In this document: positions 36,043 to 51,000 of the stretch, piece after piece | Layout: every line of letters begins with the position of its first letter | Numbering within the stretch: the stretch's first letter is position 1 | DNA from: Micromonospora chokoriensis | GTDB lineage: Bacteria; Actinomycetota; Actinomycetes; Mycobacteriales; Micromonosporaceae | Length of the DNA stretch: 64,000 nt | Reading direction: 5' to 3' | NCBI RefSeq assembly: GCF_900091505.1 | Contig: NZ_LT607409.1 | Span: 5,394,001 to 5,458,000, forward strand | Position numbers and translations under genes: made by a program | The notes under the pieces: model-generated | The model's input: only the letters and a program-made list of their open reading frames with translations | Database searches by the model: none | What the model was told of the DNA's origin: nothing

Positions 36043-39000
36043 TTACAGACCGAGGTCGTTGTCGACCAGGTCAAACAACTCGTCGTCGGAGGCGTCGGCG
36101 AGGGCGTCCGGGACGCCGTCGGTGTCGGCCCCGCCGGTGTTCAGCTTCGCCAGCAGGCTCTGCAGGCGCAGGACGATGCGAGCCCGTCCGCTGTCGTCGA
36201 CGTCGCGGCTGGTGAGCGCCAGTTCGAGCCGGTCGAGTTCGGCAGCGGTGGGCAGGACCGTCGCGGTGTCGGGCACGAGCTCGTTCTTGAGGTACCGCGC
36301 GAGCACTGTCGCGGTGGGCCGGTCGAAGACCAGCGTGGCGGGCAGTTTGAGGCCGGTCTCCCGGCTCAGGTGGTTGCGGACCTCGACCGCGGCGAGGGAG
36401 TCGAAGCCGAGTTCCCGGAACGCCCGGGTCGGCGGGATGCTGTCGACTGAGGAGTGGCCGAGCACCGTGGCCGCGGCGGTGCGTACCAGGTCGAGCAGGT
36501 GCTTCTCCCGGTCCTGCTCGGGCAGGGCGGTGAGCTGCTCGCGCAGCGCCGCCACCGTGTCGGTGCCGCTCGCCGGGCCGTCGGGCTCCGCGTCCGCCAG
36601 CGCGTCGCGGGCCTCCGGCAGGTCGGCGAGCAGCCCGCTGCGGCGGGCCATGGTGTACGCCGGGGTGAACGTCGCCCAGTCGACGTCGGCGACGGTGGTG
36701 GTGGCGTCGGTGCCGGCGACCGCCCGGGCGAGGGCCGCGACGGCCGCCTCCGGGTCCAGTGGCAGCAGACCGCGCCGACGCAGGCGTTCCTCGACGGCGG
36801 GATCGTCCGCCATGCCCGCCCCGGACCAGGGGCCCCAGGAGACGGCGGTGGCGGGGAGCCCGGTCGCGCGCCGGTGCTCGGCGAGCGCGTCCAGGTAGGC
36901 GTTGGCCGCCGCGTAACCGCTCTGCCCGCCGCTGCCCCAGATTCCGGCGATCGAGGAGAACAGCACGAACGCGTCGAGGTCGTGGCCGGCGAGCAGCTCG
37001 TCGAGATGGGCCGCCCCGTCCACCTTCACCCGGGTGACCGCCGCGAACTCTTCGGCCGTGCAGTCGTCGAGCGGGGTGGGGTGGTCGACCCCGGCCGCGT
37101 GCACGACGGCCCGCAGCGGGGTGGGGCCGGCGTGGACGTCGAGGAGCAGGTCGGCGACCGCGGCCCGGTCGGTGACGTCGACCGCCGCGATGGTCACCTG
37201 CGCGCCGAGGCTCTGCAGTTCGGCGGAGAGCTGCGCGGCGCCGGGCGCCGCCGCGCCGCGTCGGCTGGTCAGGACCAGGTGTTCCGCGCCGGACCGGGCG
37301 GCCCAGCGGGCGACGTGCGCGCCGAGGCCACCCGTACCGCCGGTGATGAGGACGGTGCCGGCGGGTCGCCAGGAGGAGCCGTCGGTGTCGGTGTTGATGC
37401 GGACGAGGCGACGCCCGTGCGGACCGTTACGCCGGATGGCCACCTGGTCCTCGTCGCCGGCGGCGAGCACGGAGGCCAGGTCACCGGCGGTCCGCTCGTC
37501 GATCTGCTCGGGCAGGTCGATCAGCCCTCCCCAGCGCCGTGGGTGGTCGAGGGCGACGGCCCGGCCGAAGCCCCAGACCGTCGCCTGGGACGGTCGTCGC
37601 AGCGGGTCGTCCCGGTCGACGGTGACCGCGCCCCGGGTGAGGCACCAGAGCGGTGCGCCCGCGCCGCCGCTGTCGCCGAGTGCCTGGAGCAGGCGCAGCG
37701 TGGACAACGCGGGATCGGTGCCGGTGCTCTCGTGCAGGGCCTGGAGGGAGACGACACCGGCCAGGTCGGGGGTCTCCGAGACGATCTGCCAGAGCTGGTC
37801 GGTCAGCACGCCCCGATCGGTGGCGTCGACTGTGGTGGTGATGACGTGGGCGCCGTGCTCCTCCAGGGCGGTTCGCACCCATCGGGTGTCGTCGGTGGGC
37901 GACACCAGCAGCCAGGTGCCGGTGAGGGCCGGTGTCCGGCCGGAGGTGAACGGCTTCCAGGTGACCCGGTACCGCCAGTTGCTGACGGCGTCGTGCTGCC
38001 TGCTGCGGTGCCGCCAGGTGGAGAGGACCGGCAGGGCGGCGTCGAGCGCCTCCCGGGCGGCGCTGTCGAGGTCGCCGGCGATCAGGTCGAGGTCGGCGCG
38101 TTCCACGGCGTCCCAGAAGCGGGCATCGGCCGGTTGCGGGCCGGTGGCGGCGGGCCGCACGGTGTCCGGCCAGTAGCGCTCGTGCTGGAAGGCGTAGGTG
38201 GGCAGGTCGATGCGGCGCGCGTCGGGGTAGCACGGCGTCCAGTCGACGGCGACGCCGCGCACGTAGGCCTGCGCGAGCGCGGTCAGCAGCGTTGTCTGTT
38301 GGTCGCGGTCAGATCTCTGCACGGGTACGAACACCGCGTCGGCGACGCAGTCGACGCCCATGGCTGACAGCACCCCGTCGGGGCCGATCTCCACGAACGT
38401 GCTGACGCCCAGGCCCTCCAGTGTGGTGATGCCGTCGGCGAACCGCACCGCCTCCCGGACGTGGCGCACCCAGTAGGCGGCGTCCTGCGTCGACGCGACC
38501 TGCCCGGTCAGGTTCGACACGATCGGGATGCGCGGCGATTCGTAGGTGAGGGTTTCGGCGACCGCGGCGAACTCGGCGAGCATCGGCTCCATCAGCACCG
38601 AGTGGAACGCGTGACTGACCCGCAACCGCTTCGACTTCTCGAAGTGCGCCGCGACGGCGGTGACCTCCTCGGCCACGCCGGAGAGCACCATCGACCGGGG
38701 GCCGTTGACGGCCGCGACGGACACCCCGTCGGTCAGCAGCGGCAGCACCTCCGCTTCGGTGGCCCGCACCGCGACCATGACACCGCCGGCCGGCAACGCC
38801 TGCATGAGACGACCTCGGGCGGTGACCAGCTTCGCCGCGTCCGGAAGGGACAGCACACCGGCGACGTGCGCGGCGGCGATCTCACCGATCGAATGCCCCA
38901 CCAGGTAGTCCGGGGTGACACCGAACGACTCGACCACGCGGAACAACGCGACCTCGACGGCGAACAACGCCGCCTGCGTGTAGACCGTCTGGTCCAGGTC

Positions 39001-42000
39001 GGTGCCGTCAGCGATGACCTCACGGATCGGCCGATCGAGGTGCAGGTCCAGCTCGGCGCAGGCCGCGTCGAACGCTTCCGCGTACACCGGGAAGGCCTCG
39101 GCCAGTGCCAGGCCCATGCCCCGGCGCTGCGACCCCTGCCCGGAGAAGACGAACGCGAGCGTGCCGTCGGAGGTCTCGCCGGTCACCAGGCCGGCCGCCG
39201 ACTTGCCGGCGGCGGCCGCCGCCAGGGCGTCGGCGTGCTGGGGGCCGAGCACCACGAGGCGTTCGGTCAGCGCGGCACGGGTGGTGACAAGCGAGTGCCC
39301 GACGTCGACGGCGTCCGGGGCGTCCTCGCCGGAGACCCAGGCCAGCAGGCGGGCGGCCTGGTCGCGCAGCGCGGCGGGGCCACGCGCGGAGAGCGTCCAG
39401 GGCACGATGCCGGTCTGCGGTCGGCCGAGGGCCGGCTCGTCACCGTCGGCGACGGCCGGCGGCTCCTCGATGATCACGTGGGCGTTGGTGCCGGACATGC
39501 CGAACGAGGAGATGGCGGCCCGGCGCGGGCGGTCGCCGGCCGGCCACGGCCGGGGCTCGGTGAGAAGTTCGACAGCGCCGGCGGACCAGTCCACGTGTGG
39601 GGTCGGCTCGTCGACGTGCAGGGTCCGGGGCAGGGTCTCGTGGCGCATCGCCTCGACCATCTTGATGATCCCGGCGACACCGGCGGCGGCCTGCGAGTGG
39701 CCGATGTTCGACTTGATCGACCCCAGCCACAGCGGCCGGTCGGCGGGGCGGTCCTGACCGTAGGTGGCCAGCAGCGCCTGCGCCTCGATCGGGTCGCCCA
39801 GCTTGGTGCCGGTGCCGTGCGCCTCGACGGTGTCGACGTCGGCGGTCGTGAGGTCGGCGGCTGCGAGCGCCGCCCGGATCACCCGCTGCTGGGCGGGCCC
39901 GTTCGGGGCGGTCAGGCCGTTGGAGGCGCCGTCCTGGTTGATGGCGCTGCCGCGGACCAGGGCGAGGACCTGGTGACCGTTGCGTCGGGCGTCGGAGAGC
40001 CGCTCCACCAGCAGGACGCCGACGCCCTCGGCCCAGCCGGTGCCGTCGGCGGCGGCGGCGAACGACTTGCACCGGCCGTCGGCGGCCAGGCCGCGCTGGC
40101 GGGAGAACTCGGTGAACGTGCCGGGCGTGGCCATCACGATCGCCCCACCGGCCAGGGCGAGGTCACACTCGCCGGACCGCAGCGCCTGGGCGGCCAGGTG
40201 CAGCGCGACCAGCGACGACGAGCAGGCGGTGTCCACCGAGACGGACGGTCCTTCCAGGCCCAGCGCGTAGGAGACCCGGCCGGAGATGACGCTGGCGGCG
40301 TTGCCGGTGGCCAGGTAGCCCTCCACCGCGTCCGGTGCCGCCATCAGCAGCGTCGGGTAGTCGTGGCTGTTGGTGCCGGTGAAGACACCGGTGTGGGTGC
40401 CGCGCAACGCGGTCGGGTCGATGCCGGCGCGTTCCACCGCCTCCCAGGACGTCTCCAGCAGCAGGCGTTGCTGCGGGTCCATGGCGAGCGCCTCGCGGGG
40501 CGAGATGCCGAAGAACCGGGCGTCGAAGTCGGCGACGCCGTCGAGGAAACCGCCGGCCGCCGCGTACGAGGTGCCGCGCGCGTCGGGGTCGGCGTCGTAC
40601 AGGGCGTCGAGGTCCCAGCCACGGTCGCCGGGCAGCGCCGAGACGGCGTCGGTGCCGGTCTCGACCAGCCGCCACAGGTCCTCCGGCGAGCTGACTCCAC
40701 CGGGGTAGCGGCAGGCCATGCCGACGATGGCGATCGGCTCGGACGTGGTGGCCTGCACCCGGGTCTCCGGGGCGGCGCTGTCGTCGGCGCCGAGCAGTGT
40801 GTGCAGGTGACCGGCGAGAGCGGAGGCGCTCGGGTAGTCGAAGACGATGCTGGAGGGCAGTTGCAGACCCGTCGTGGTGACCAACCGGTTGCGGAGTTCG
40901 ACGGCGGTCAGGGAGTCGAAGCCGAGTTCGCGGAAGGGTCGGTCGACGCCGATGTCGGCGACGCTGCCCAACCCGAGCACGGCCACCGCCTCGGTACGCA
41001 CCACGTCCAGCAGGCGCTTCGCGCGTTCGGTGGCGCTGAGCCCGTCCAGGAAGGTGCTCGGCGCGCTCGCCTGCGCATCCGGGGCGTACACCTCGTCCAA
41101 CAACGGACGCGACCTGGCCGACGTGAACGACGCACCGAACCGGTCCCAGTCCACGTCGGCGACGGTGACCGCCCGCTCCCCCTCCTGCACCACCTGGGCG
41201 AACGCCGCCATCGCCACCTGCGCCGACATCGGCGGCAACCCCCGACGCCGCAACGGCCCGTCATCACCGGCCGCCGACACCATCCCACCGTCGGCCCACG
41301 GACCCCACGACAGCGCCGTACCGACAGCGCCCCGAGCCCGCCGCGCCGCGATCAACCCGTCCAGGAACGCGTTCGCCGCCGCATAAGCACCCTGACCACC
41401 ACTACCCCACACCCCGGAGATCGACGAGAACACCACGAACGCATCCAGGTCATCGGAAAGCACCTCGTCCAGGTGCACCGCACCAGCGGTCTTGCCGGAC
41501 ACCACCTCGTCCCAGATCTCCGGAGTGAGGTCGGTCAACACTGACGTCCGCTCGACACCGGCGGCGTGCACAACGGCTCGTACCGGGGTGTCCAGGCTGT
41601 GCACCAGTGCGCTGACCGCGTCCCGGTCCGCCATGTCGCAGGCGACGACCGTCGCCCGGGCGCCGGCTGCCTCGACGGCGGCCACGATGTCGGCGGCACC
41701 GTCGGCCTGTGGGCCTCGCCGCGACACCAGCACCAGGTGCTCGGCACCCTGCTCGGCCGCCCACACCGCGACCCGACCACCCAACGAACCCGTACCACCG
41801 GTCACCAACACCGTCCCCGACGGCGACCAACCCGGCTGCTCACCAACCACCACCGCCGAACGCGTCAACCGCCGCACGTACGCGCCGGAGGACCGCACCG
41901 CGACCTGATCTTCAGCACCGAACCCACCGGCCAACACCCGCACCAGGCGGGCAGCCACCCGCGCATCCCAGGCAGCCGGGATGTCGACCAGGCCACCCCA

Positions 42001-45000
42001 CAGCTGCGGCATCTCCAGGCCCACCACCCGACCCAGACCCCACACCGCCGACACCGCCGGCGACACCACATCCGCACGCCCGACCGACACCCCACCGGCC
42101 GTCACCACCCACAGCGGGGCGGTCACGTCGGCCCGGACGAGTTCCTGCACCAGGGCGAGGGTGGCGTGGGCGGGGTCGGTGAGATCGGTGTCGAGGGCGA
42201 AGAGCGAGACGACACCGCTCACGTCTGCCGGCAGGTCGGCGAGGACGGCGGCGAGGACCGCCCGGTCGGCGGTCGGGGCCAGTTCGACGCGGATGACGTC
42301 GGCTCCGGCATCGGCCAGTGTGGTGACGATGCCGGTGCCGACGGCGGTGGGGCCGACGACCAGCCAGGGGCCGGTCAGCTCGGTCACGGCGTCTCCGGTC
42401 GCCGTGCGCCACTCGACGCGGTAGCGCCGGTCGTCGACGAGCTGGGCGTCCTGGCGCTTACGGTGCCATTCGGCCAGAGCGGGGAGCAGGTCGCCGGCGT
42501 TGTCAGTGGCGATGCCGAGGCGGTCCAGGTCACCGTCCTCGATGGCCGCCCAGAAGTCGGCGTCGGGCACTGTAATGCCGGTTGGACCGCCGTCGACTCC
42601 GGCGAAGACGTCGGCCAGGGTGGCGCTCGGCCAGTAGTCACGGTGCCGGAAGGCGTAGGTGGGCAGGTCGACGAGGCGTCCGCCGGGGTAGCACTGCGTC
42701 CAGTCCACCGGCACACCGCGGACGAAGGCTCGGGCGAGGCCGGTGAGGAAGGTCGACACCTGGTCGGGGGTTGCCCGTTGCAGGGGTACGAGCACCGCCC
42801 CGGTCACGCAGTCCGCGCCCATGGCGGACAGGACCCCGTCGGGGCCGATCTCCACGAAGGTGCTGACGCCGAGGCCTTCCAGGGTGGTGATGCCGTCGGC
42901 GAAGCGCACCGCCTCGCGGACGTGCCGCACCCAGTAGTCGGCGTCGGGTGTCGTCGTGACCTGTCCGGTGATGTTCGAGACGAGCGGGATGCGCGGCGGG
43001 TGGTAGCTCAGCCCGCCGGCCACTCGGGCGAAGGCGTCGAGCATCGGCTCCATCAGCGACGAGTGGAACGCGTGGCTGACCCGCAGTCGCTTGGACTTCT
43101 CGAAGTGGGCGGCGACGGCTGCCACCGCGTCGGCGGCACCGGACAGCACTATCGAGCGCGGTCCGTTGATCGCGGCGATGTCCACGCCCTCGGTCAGCAG
43201 TGGCCGTACCTCGGCTTCGGTGGCCCGTACGGCGACCATGACGCCGCCGGCGGGCAGCTTCTGCATCAGGCGGCCCCGGGCCGCGACCAACGTTGCCGCG
43301 TCGGCCAGGGACAGGGCCCCGGCGACGTGCGCGGCGGCGATCTCACCGATCGAGTGCCCGACCAGGTAGTCCGGGGTGACGCCGAACGACTCGACCAGGC
43401 GGTGGAGGGCGACCTCGTAGGCGAACAACGCCGTCTGGGTGTAGAGGGTCTGGTCGAGATCGGTGCCGTCGGTGATCACGTCGCGGAGCGGGCGGTCCAG
43501 GTGGACGTCGAGTTCGGCGCAGACCGCGTCGAACGCGTCCGCGAACACCGGGTACGTCTCGGCCAGTTCCAGCCCCATGCCCGGGCGCTGTGATCCCTGG
43601 CCGGAGAAGACGAACGCGAGCTTGCCGTCGGAGACCTCTCCGACGACCAGACCGGCCGAGGCGGTCCCGGCCGCGAGCGCGTCGAGGGCGGCGCGGTGGT
43701 CGGCGCCGAGCGACACGGCCCGGTACGGCAGGGCGGCGCGGTGCGTGGCGAGGGTGTGCCCGACGTCCGCCGGGTCGGTGTCGGGCCGTTGGTCGAGGTG
43801 GTGGGTGAGTCGGGTGGCCTGGGCGCGTAGGGCGTCGTCGCTGCGGGCGGAGATCAGCCACGGCACCACCGACGGCGTGGCGGCCGGCCGCTCGACAGGT
43901 TCGGCGGCCGGGGGCTCTTCCAGAATGAGGTGGGCGTTGGTGCCGGAGAACCCGAACGACGACACCCCGGCCCGCCGGACTCGACCGGTCTGCGGCTGCC
44001 ACGGGCGGGGTTCGGTCAACAACCGCACGTGGCCGGTGGTCCAGTCGACCTGCGGGGTGGGCTCGTCCACGTGCATCGTCGCCGGAAGCACACCGTGCTT
44101 GAGGGCCTGGACCATCTTGATCACACCGGCGACACCGGCGGCGGCCTGGGTATGACCGATGTTCGACTTCACCGACCCCAACCACAACGGCTCACCACCC
44201 GCACGGTCCTGCCCATAGGTGGCCAACAACGCCTGCGCCTCGATCGGATCACCCAACCTGGTGCCGGTGCCGTGCGCCTCCACGACGTCGACGTCGGCGG
44301 TCGTGAGATCAGCGGCCGCGAGCGCCGCGCGGATCACCCGCTGCTGCGACGGGCCATTCGGCGCGGTCAACCCATTCGACGCACCGTCCTGATTGACCGC
44401 ACTACCCCGCACTACCGCAAGAACCCGATGCCCATTGGCCACCGCGTCCGACAACCGTTCCACCACCAGAACACCGACACCCTCACCCCACGCCGTGCCA
44501 TCCGCCCCCGCCGCGAACGCCTTACACCGACCATCACCGGACAACCCCCGCTGCCGCGAAAACTCAATGAACGTCCCCGGCGTCGACATCACCGTCACAC
44601 CAGACGCCAACGCCAAACCACACTCACCCGACCGCAACGCCTGCACCGCCAAATGCAACGCCACCAACGACGACGAACACGCCGTATCCACAGTGACCGC
44701 AGGCCCCTCCACACCCAACACATACGACACCCGACCCGACAACACACTCGCCGCGTTACCCGTCCCCAAAAACCCATCAGCCTCCCGCGGCACCGCCAAC
44801 AACAACGTCGAATAATCCTGACCATTCGTCCCCGTGAAAACACCAACCGGAGAACCCCGCAACCCCAGCGGATCAACCCCCGCCGACTCCAACGCCTCCC
44901 ACGACACCTCCAACAACAACCGCTGCTGCGGATCCATCGCCAACGCCTCCCGAGGCGACACCCCGAAAAACGACGCATCAAAACCCGCAACACCCGTCAA

Positions 45001-48000
45001 AAACCCACCAGCAGACACATACGACGTCCCAAACGACTCCCCATCACCGGCCAACCCCGCCACATCCCAACCCCGATCCGACGGAAACTCCACCACCCCA
45101 TCCCCACCCGACACCACAAAATCCCACAACTCATCCGGCGACCCCACACCACCCGGAAAACGACACGCCATACCCACAATCGCCACCGGCTCATCCACCG
45201 AACCCGACGACGACACCACCTCCGAAACACCAGAAACCCCACCCACCAACGAACCCAGAAAACCCGCCAACACACCCGCCGACGGATAATCAAAAACGAT
45301 GCTGGAGGGCAGTTGCAGACCCGTCGTGGTGACCAACCGGTTGCGGAGTTCGACCGCGGTCAGGGAGTCGAAGCCGAGTTCGCGGAAGGGTCGGTCGACG
45401 CCGATGTCGGCGACGCTGCCCAACCCGAGCACGGCCACCGCCTCGGTACGCACCACGTCCAGCAGGCGCTTCGACCGTTCGGTGGCGCTGAGCCCGTCCA
45501 GGAAGGCGCTCGGCGCGCTCGCCTGCGCAACCGGGGCGTACACCTCGTCCAACAACGGACGCGACCTGGCCGACGTGAACGACGCACCGAACCGGTCCCA
45601 GTCCACGTCGGCGACGGTGACCGCCCGCTCCCCCGACTCCACCACCTGGGCGAACGCCGCCATCGCCACCTGCGCCGCCATCGGCGGCAACCCCCGACGC
45701 CGCAACGGCCCGTCATCACCGGCCGCCGACACCATCCCACCGCCGGCCCACGGACCCCACGACACCGCCGTACCGGCCACACCCCGAACCCGCCGCGCCG
45801 CGATCAACCCGTCCAGGAACGCGTTCGCCGCCGCATAAGCACCCTGACCACCACTACCCCACACCCCGGAGATCGACGAGAACACCACGAACGCATCCAG
45901 GTCATCGCCCAGCACCTCGTCCAGGTGCACCGCACCAGCGGTCTTGCCGTTGAACACCTCGTCCCACGTGTCGGGGGTCGTCTCGGTCAACAGGGCGGAG
46001 CGCTCGACACCGGCGGCGTGCACCACGGCCCGCACCGGAGTGTCGAGACCGTCGAGCAGGGCTCGCACGGCATCCCGGTCGCCCATGTCACACGCCGCGA
46101 CTGACACCCGGGCGCCGGCGGCCTCGACCGCAGCGACCACCTCGGCAGTTCCTGCGGCGTGCGGGCCTCGCCGCGACACCAGCACCAGGTGCTCGGCACC
46201 CTGCTCGGCCGCCCACACCGCGACCCGACCACCCAACGAACCCGTACCACCGGTCACCAACACCGTCCCCGACGGCGACCAACCCGGCTGCTCACCAACC
46301 ACCACCGCCGAACGCGTCAACCGCCGCACATACACACCCGAGGACCGCACCGCCAGCTGGTCCTCAGCACCGAACCCACCCGCCAACACCCGCACCAACC
46401 GGGCACCGACCCGCGCATCCCAGACGGACGGAACATCGACCAGACCACCCCACAGCTGCGGCATCTCCAGGCCCACCACCCGACCCAGACCCCACACCGC
46501 CGACACCGCCGGCGACACCACATCCGCACGCCCGACCGACACGCCACCTGTCGTCACCACCCACAGGGGAGCGGTCACGTCCTGCCCGGCGAGCTGCTGG
46601 ACCAGGGCGAGCAGGTCGGCTCCGGAGTCGGCCACGGCGACGATGCCCGCGATCGGTGCGGAGAGGTCGGTCAGGTCGGTCGCGTCGTGGGTGTGGAGCA
46701 CGTCGGCACCGGCCTCGGCGAGTGTGCTCGCGAGGAAGCCGACGAGGTTCTCGTCGGTGGGTTCGGCACCGACGATCAGCCAGCGGCCGTCGAGAGTTTC
46801 GGAGGCGTCACCGGTGACCGGACGCCAGGTGATCCGGTAGCGCCAGCCCTCGACGACGTCGGCGTCCTGACGCCTGCGACGCCATTCGGCCAGCGCCGGC
46901 AGCAGGTCACCGGCGCTGTCCACGGTGATGCCCAGTCGCGCCAGGTCGCCGTCCTCGACGGCGGCCCAGAACTCGGCGTCGGCCGGCTCACCGGCGGCGG
47001 TCGCGCTGACCGGCTCCGGAACGCTCGGCCAGTACCGCTCGTGCTGGAAGGCGTAGGTCGGCAGGTCGACCAGCCGCCCGCCGGTCAGGCACGGCGTCCA
47101 GTCCACCGCGACGCCACGCACGTAGGCCTGCGCGAGGGCGGTCAGCAGCGTGGCAGGTTGGTCCCGGTCAGAGCGTTGCACGGGTACGAACACCGCGTCG
47201 CTCACGCAGTCCGCCCCCATCGCCGACAGGACCCCGTCCGGGCCGATCTCCACGAAGGTGCTGACACCCAGACTCTCCAGGGTGGTGATCCCGTCGGCGA
47301 ACCGCACCGCCTCGCGCACGTGCCGCACCCAGTAGCCGGCGTCCTGCGTCTCGGCGACCTGCCCGGTCACGTTCGACACGATCGGAACACGCGGCGACCC
47401 GTAGGAAAGCGTCGCCGCGACCTGGGCGAACTCGGCCAGCATCGGCTCCATCAACACCGAGTGGAACGCGTGACTGACCCGCAACCGCTTCGACTTCTCG
47501 AAGTGCGCCGCCACCGCCGTTACCTCGTCGGCCACACCGGACAGCACCACGGAACGCGGGCCGTTGATCGCCGCGACGGAGACCCCGCCGGTCAGCAGCG
47601 GCAGCACCTCCGCCTCGGTGGCCCGCACCGCGACCATCACCCCGCCCGTCGGAAGCGCCTGCATCAACCGGCCTCGGGCGGTGACCAGCGTCGCCGCGTC
47701 GGCCAGGGACATGACCCCGGCGACGTGCGCGGCGGCGATCTCCCCGATCGAGTGCCCCACCAGGAACTGCGGCCTGACCCCGAACGACTCGACAAGGCGG
47801 AACAACGCCACCTCGACGGCGAACAACGCGGCCTGGGTGTGGACCGTCTGGTCGAGTGCCGTCGCGTCGTCGGCGATCACATCCCGGATCGGTCGATCGA
47901 GGTGGCGGTCCAGTTCGGCGCAGGCGGCGTCGAACGCCTCCGCGTACACCGGGAACGTGTCGTAGAGGTCCAGGCCCATGCCGGGCCGCTGGGATCCCTG

Positions 48001-51000
48001 GCCGGAGAAGACGAACGCGGTGCGCCCGCCCCGGGCGGTGCCGGTGACCAGACCGGGAGCCGTCGTCCCTGCGGCGAGAGCGGTGAGCGCGGCCTGTCGA
48101 TCCGTACCCAGGATGACGGCCCGGTGAGCGAGGGTGGCGCGGGCTGCCAGCGAACGCCCGACGTCCGCCGGGTCGGTGTCGGGCCGTTGGTCGAGGTGGT
48201 GGGTGAGTCGGGTGGCCTGGGCGCGTAGGGCGTCGTCGCTGCGCGCAGAGATCAGCCACGGCACCACACTGTGCGGCGCGGTCACCGGAACGACGACAGG
48301 TTCGACGATCGGGGGCTCTTCCAGAATGAGGTGGGCGTTGGTGCCGGAGAACCCGAACGACGACACCCCGGCCCGCCGGACTCGACCGGTCTGCGGCTGC
48401 CACGGGCGGGGTTCGGTCAACAACCGCACGTGGCCGGTGGTCCAGTCGACCTGCGGGGTGGGCTCGTCCACGTGCATCGTCGCCGGAAGCACACCGTGCT
48501 TGAGGGCCTGGACCATCTTGATCACACCGGCGACACCGGCGGCGGCCTGGGTATGACCGATGTTCGACTTCACCGACCCCAACCACAACGGCTCACCACC
48601 CGCACGGTCCTGCCCATAGGTGGCCAACAACGCCTGCGCCTCGATCGGATCACCCAACCTGGTGCCGGTGCCGTGCGCCTCCACGACGTCGACGTCGGCG
48701 GTCGTGAGATCAGCGGCCGCGAGCGCCGCGCGGATCACCCGCTGCTGCGACGGGCCATTCGGCGCGGTCAACCCATTCGACGCACCATCCTGATTGACCG
48801 CACTACCCCGCACCACCGCCAACACGCGATGCCCATTGGCCACCGCATCCGACAACCGTTCCACCACCAGAACACCGACACCCTCACCCCACGCCGTGCC
48901 ATCCGCCCCCGCCGCGAACGCCTTACACCGACCATCACCGGACAACCCCCGCTGACGCGAAAACTCAATGAACGTCCCCGGCGTCGACATCACCGTCACA
49001 CCAGACGCCAACGCCAAACCACACTCACCCGACCGCAACGCCTGCACCGCCAAATGCAACGCCACCAACGACGACGAACACGCCGTATCCACAGTGACCG
49101 CAGGCCCCTCCACACCCAACACATACGACACCCGACCCGACAACACACTCGCCGCGTTACCCGTCCCCAAAAACCCATCAGCCTCCCGCGGCACCGCCAA
49201 CAACAACGTCGAATAATCCTGACCATTCGTCCCCGTGAACACACCCACCGGAGACCCCCGCAACCCCAGCGGATCAACCCCCGCCGACTCCAACGCCTCC
49301 CACGACACCTCCAACAACAACCGCTGCTGCGGATCCATCGCCAACGCCTCCCGAGGCGACACCCCGAAAAACGACGCATCAAAACCCGCAACACCCGTCA
49401 AAAACCCACCAGCAGACACATACGACGTCCCAAACGACTCCCCATCACCGGCCAACCCCGCCACATCCCAACCCCGATCCGACGGAAACTCCACCACCCC
49501 ATCCCCACCCGACACCACAAAATCCCACAACTCATCCGGCGACCCCACACCACCCGGAAAACGACACGCCATACCCACAATCGCCACCGGCTCATCCACC
49601 GAACCCGACGACGACACCACCTCCGAAACACCAGAAACCCCACCCACCAACGAACCCAGAAAACCCGCCAACACACCCGCCGACGGATAATCAAAAACAA
49701 CACTCGACGGCAACTGCAAACCCGTCACCACATTCAACCGATTACGCAACTCCACAGCGGTCAACGAGTCGAAGCCGAGTTCCTTGAACGGTTGGTCGGC
49801 GTCGATCAGACCGGCGCCGGTGTGCCCGAGGACGGCAGCCGCGTTGGTGACCACCAGGTCGAGCAGTTCACGGGATCGCTCCTCGGCGCTCATCGCGGCG
49901 TACCGGCCGGCGGCGGGCGCGGCCGGCGGCGAGTCGGTGGCCTGTAGGCGAATGTGGTCGGGCAGTGTGCTGACCAGTGGGCGGACGCGGGCGGACGCGT
50001 ACATCGGGAGGAAGCGGTCCCAGTCGACGTCGGCGATGGTCACGCTGGTCTCGTCGCGGTCGAGGACCGACTGGAGGCCGGAGAGGGCGAGTTCCGGGTC
50101 GACGGTGAGCAGGCCACGCCTGCGTAGCTGCTCGGTGATCTCCGGGTCGTCGGCCATGCCTCCACCGGCCCAGACGCCCCAGGCGATCGCGGTGGCCGCG
50201 CGACCACGGGCGCGACGCCACTCGGCGAACGCGTCGAGGAACGCGTTGCCGGCCGAGTACGCGGCCTGCCCGCCGCTGCCCCAGACGCCGGAGATGGAGG
50301 AGAACAGGACGAAGGTGCGGGGCTCGTCGCCGAGCGCGGCGTCCAGGTTGATCGCACCGGTGACCTTGGCGGCCAGGACGGCGTCGAGGTCGGCGGCGGT
50401 GGCGGTGTCCAGGTCGGTGTGGTGGTCGACGCCGGCCGCGTGCACGACGGTGTCGATTCGCTCGCCGGCTTCCCGTAGTTGTTGGACGAGCCGGTTCACC
50501 TCGTCCGGGTCGGCGACGTCGCAGGCGCTGACCGTCACCCGGGCCCCGTGGCGTCGCACCTCGGCGGCCACCACGTCGGCGTCGGGCGCGTGGAGACCGC
50601 GCCGGCTGACCAGAACCACGTGTTCGGCTCCTCGGACGGCGACCCAGCTGGCCACCCGAGCGCCGAGGCCACCGGTTCCGCCGGTGATCAGCACGGTGCC
50701 GCGCGGCAGCCACGCGTCACGGGGTGTGGCCTCGGTGTGCGGCTGACGCCGCAACCGGCGTACGTAGGTGCCGGATCCGCGTACCGCGATCTCGTCCTCG
50801 CCGCTGCCGTGCAGTGCGGCGACCACCCGGTCGGCGGCGCGCTGGTCCAGCTTTTCGGGCAGGTCGACGAGGCCACCCCAGAGGTGGGGGCGTTCCAGGC
50901 CGAGGACCCGGCCGAGGCCCCAGGCGAGGGCCTGGCGGGGCGCGTCGAGGCGGTCCGCGCAGCCGGTGGCGACGGCGCCCCGGGTGGCGGCCCACAGTGG

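Noticed and set aside
44160-45298. A separate inserted element or pseudogene explaining the base-composition change
   Set aside because: The PKS frame runs through without stop or frameshift and codes a complete KS; only codon choice changes, so recombination within the gene is the better explanation.
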